DNA of 64,000 bases from Hypomesus transpacificus (lineage: Eukaryota; Chordata; Actinopteri; Osmeriformes; Osmeridae). Where the stretch lies: assembly GCF_021917145.1 (NCBI RefSeq), contig NC_061080.1:906171-970170 (forward strand), in the 5' to 3' direction. Shown piece by piece: positions 62,832 to 64,000 of this stretch. Under the pieces are notes generated by a model. The model searched no databases, had not been told where the DNA came from, and saw only the letters and a list, made by a program, of their open reading frames with translations. Within the stretch, counting starts at the first letter, position 1, and each line of letters starts with the position of its first letter. A program made the translations under genes and the position numbers.

Positions 62832-63766
62832 AGGGAAGTATGTGTGTACTTTCTATGTAAACCTGGGATGTGTGCTTGCCTATGTGTGTATCACATGTAA
62901 CTTTTAAATTTTAATTATAGCTTATGTTCACATTGCCCAGCTAGATGTTACAAATAAAGTAAACCTGTTACTGTATATTGTTAGTATTATTATTATTATA
63001 GTTCCGTTGCTGTATATTGTTACTGTTATAGTTTTTATTACTAGTTGGAGACAACGGGGGACTGGCTGTTTTCATCCTTATTCGTATAAGTATAACCTAC
63101 TTTAGAGTTCTTTCCCCTGGAACAGATTTCATGTTCCAACTGAGGGGGGCTGTCGTTGTTTTGGTGTGTGGGGCTGCATCAAATACCCTTTTTGCTCTGT
63201 TAAATTGCTGCACTAGTCCACACTTGACCGGTGGGGATCTCATTCTATTTTGACTGTAACTGTTAGCTGCTCCTGGCATTCTCTAATCCCTGCTCTCCTC
63301 TCTGTCCCCCCCCCACACATTCCCTGTGGTGTGGGGGGTTTGAGCTGTCAGGACCTGCTTGGTCGTCGGTCTGCCAACGCTGAACCAGGTCGTCACCCGG
63401 AATCCAGTCTCCATGACGGCCAACAGCGAGTTTCCCGGTCCCATCCAACGTCTATAAAGCCGAACAATGGATTTTGGTGTTTCAAAACCCATTGACACTG
63501 TATGACTATGTTTAGCTTGTGTTCTGCTCCTCTCTCTTACCAACCGTCTCTGGAGGAGGGGATCCCTCTCTGAATTGCTCCTCCCAAGGTTTCTTCCATT
63601 TTTTCTCCCGGTGGGAGTTTTTCTGGGAGTTTTTCCTTGTCTTCCTTGAGGGTTTAGGTTGGTTGAGGGGCAGTTCTATGGGCGCATGTGAAGCCCTCTG
63701 TGACATGCTTGCGTGTAAAAAGGGCTATACAAATAAATTTGATTTGATTTGATTTGATTTGATTTG
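60175..63766 (+). mobile_element. L2-like non-LTR retrotransposon (LINE), 5'-truncated
   Basis: It begins inside the endonuclease coding region, so the 5' end is lost, and runs through the ORF, a roughly 930-bp 3' UTR (with AAAAAGGGCTATACAAATAA) and a (TTTGA)n tail of about five units. Clade by sequence: L2/CR1-like. The left edge is approximate, because upstream sequence in the same frame appears to be host DNA. The uninterrupted ORF suggests recent insertion. Confidence 0.85.
63729..63766. repeat. (TTTGA)n LINE tail
   Basis: AAATAAATTTGA followed by about five TTTGA units, the usual 3' end of teleost L2-like elements. Confidence 0.9.
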
Positions 63767-64000
63767 TGAACCGGTAGTCACGCTGTCTGGCCGCGTTGGA
63801 GACTGTCGAAAACAAAACGCAGCTCAACAGAACGTGCCGTGGAGAGATGGGTCTCTCGGGATGTGTGTGCCCAGTGATCTCGACGCAAACAAGTGGGAGG
63901 AGACACATCGGGTCCAGGTGCGTCCAATCAGAGGAAAGACCCGCTCACCTCTGCCCACAGTCTTGCGACAGAAGGAACGGGGAAGAGCAGAGGACAGCAG
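63767..64000. other. unassigned sequence at the window end
   Basis: GC-moderate, repeat-free 234 bp with no recognisable exon. It could be promoter or UTR of a gene beyond the window; I see nothing decisive. Confidence 0.4.

Overview
This window looks like the nuclear genome of a ray-finned (teleost) fish. Genes are split by GT-AG introns and show clear vertebrate orthology. The intergenic DNA is rich in CA/GT and CT microsatellites, carries tRNA-headed SINEs with a LINE-2-type tail, and holds an L2-like LINE with an open ORF. SINE style and very GC-rich coding exons would fit a smelt-like (osmerid) fish, but that is a guess.

Layout. (1) 1-32,010, + strand: BPTF, the large NURF chromatin-remodelling subunit. 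31 coding exons (1047-29971) join with no frame break into about 2,718 codons; the first coding exon lies left of the window. (2) 34,719-37,420, - strand: the C17orf58 orthologue, a secreted protein with a C-terminal netrin-like domain, in five exons. (3) 38,128-38,200, - strand: an intact tRNA-Arg(CCG). (4) 38,450-42,995, + strand: KPNA2, importin alpha-1, ten coding exons, 527 aa. The order BPTF - C17orf58 - tRNA-Arg(CCG) - KPNA2 matches what I recall of human 17q24.2. (5) 47,086-52,823, - strand: three tandem, intronless genes for secreted proteins with two C-type-lectin-like domains; their 3' halves are almost identical while the 5' halves differ. (6) 53-60 kb: gene-poor DNA with minisatellites, a cluster of tRNA-like units, and TAAT-rich stretches that could be regulatory. 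(7) About 60,175-63,766: a 5'-truncated L2-like LINE ending in (TTTGA)n.

How it fits together: BPTF reads histone marks and remodels nucleosomes, and KPNA2 imports NLS cargo. Both are housekeeping genes in an old syntenic block and need not act together. The lectin trio is a lineage-specific addition with the sequence pattern of recent duplication and gene conversion, plausibly for recognition at mucosal or plasma surfaces (inference). I found no prokaryotic system, CRISPR array or virus. The most unusual items are the converted lectin array, the duplicated PHD-finger cassette exon of BPTF flanked by CA and GT repeats, the tRNA-like cluster and a pair of unclassified dispersed repeats. Exon edges were placed by eye from splice consensus, reading phase and remembered human proteins; expect errors of a base or so at some edges.
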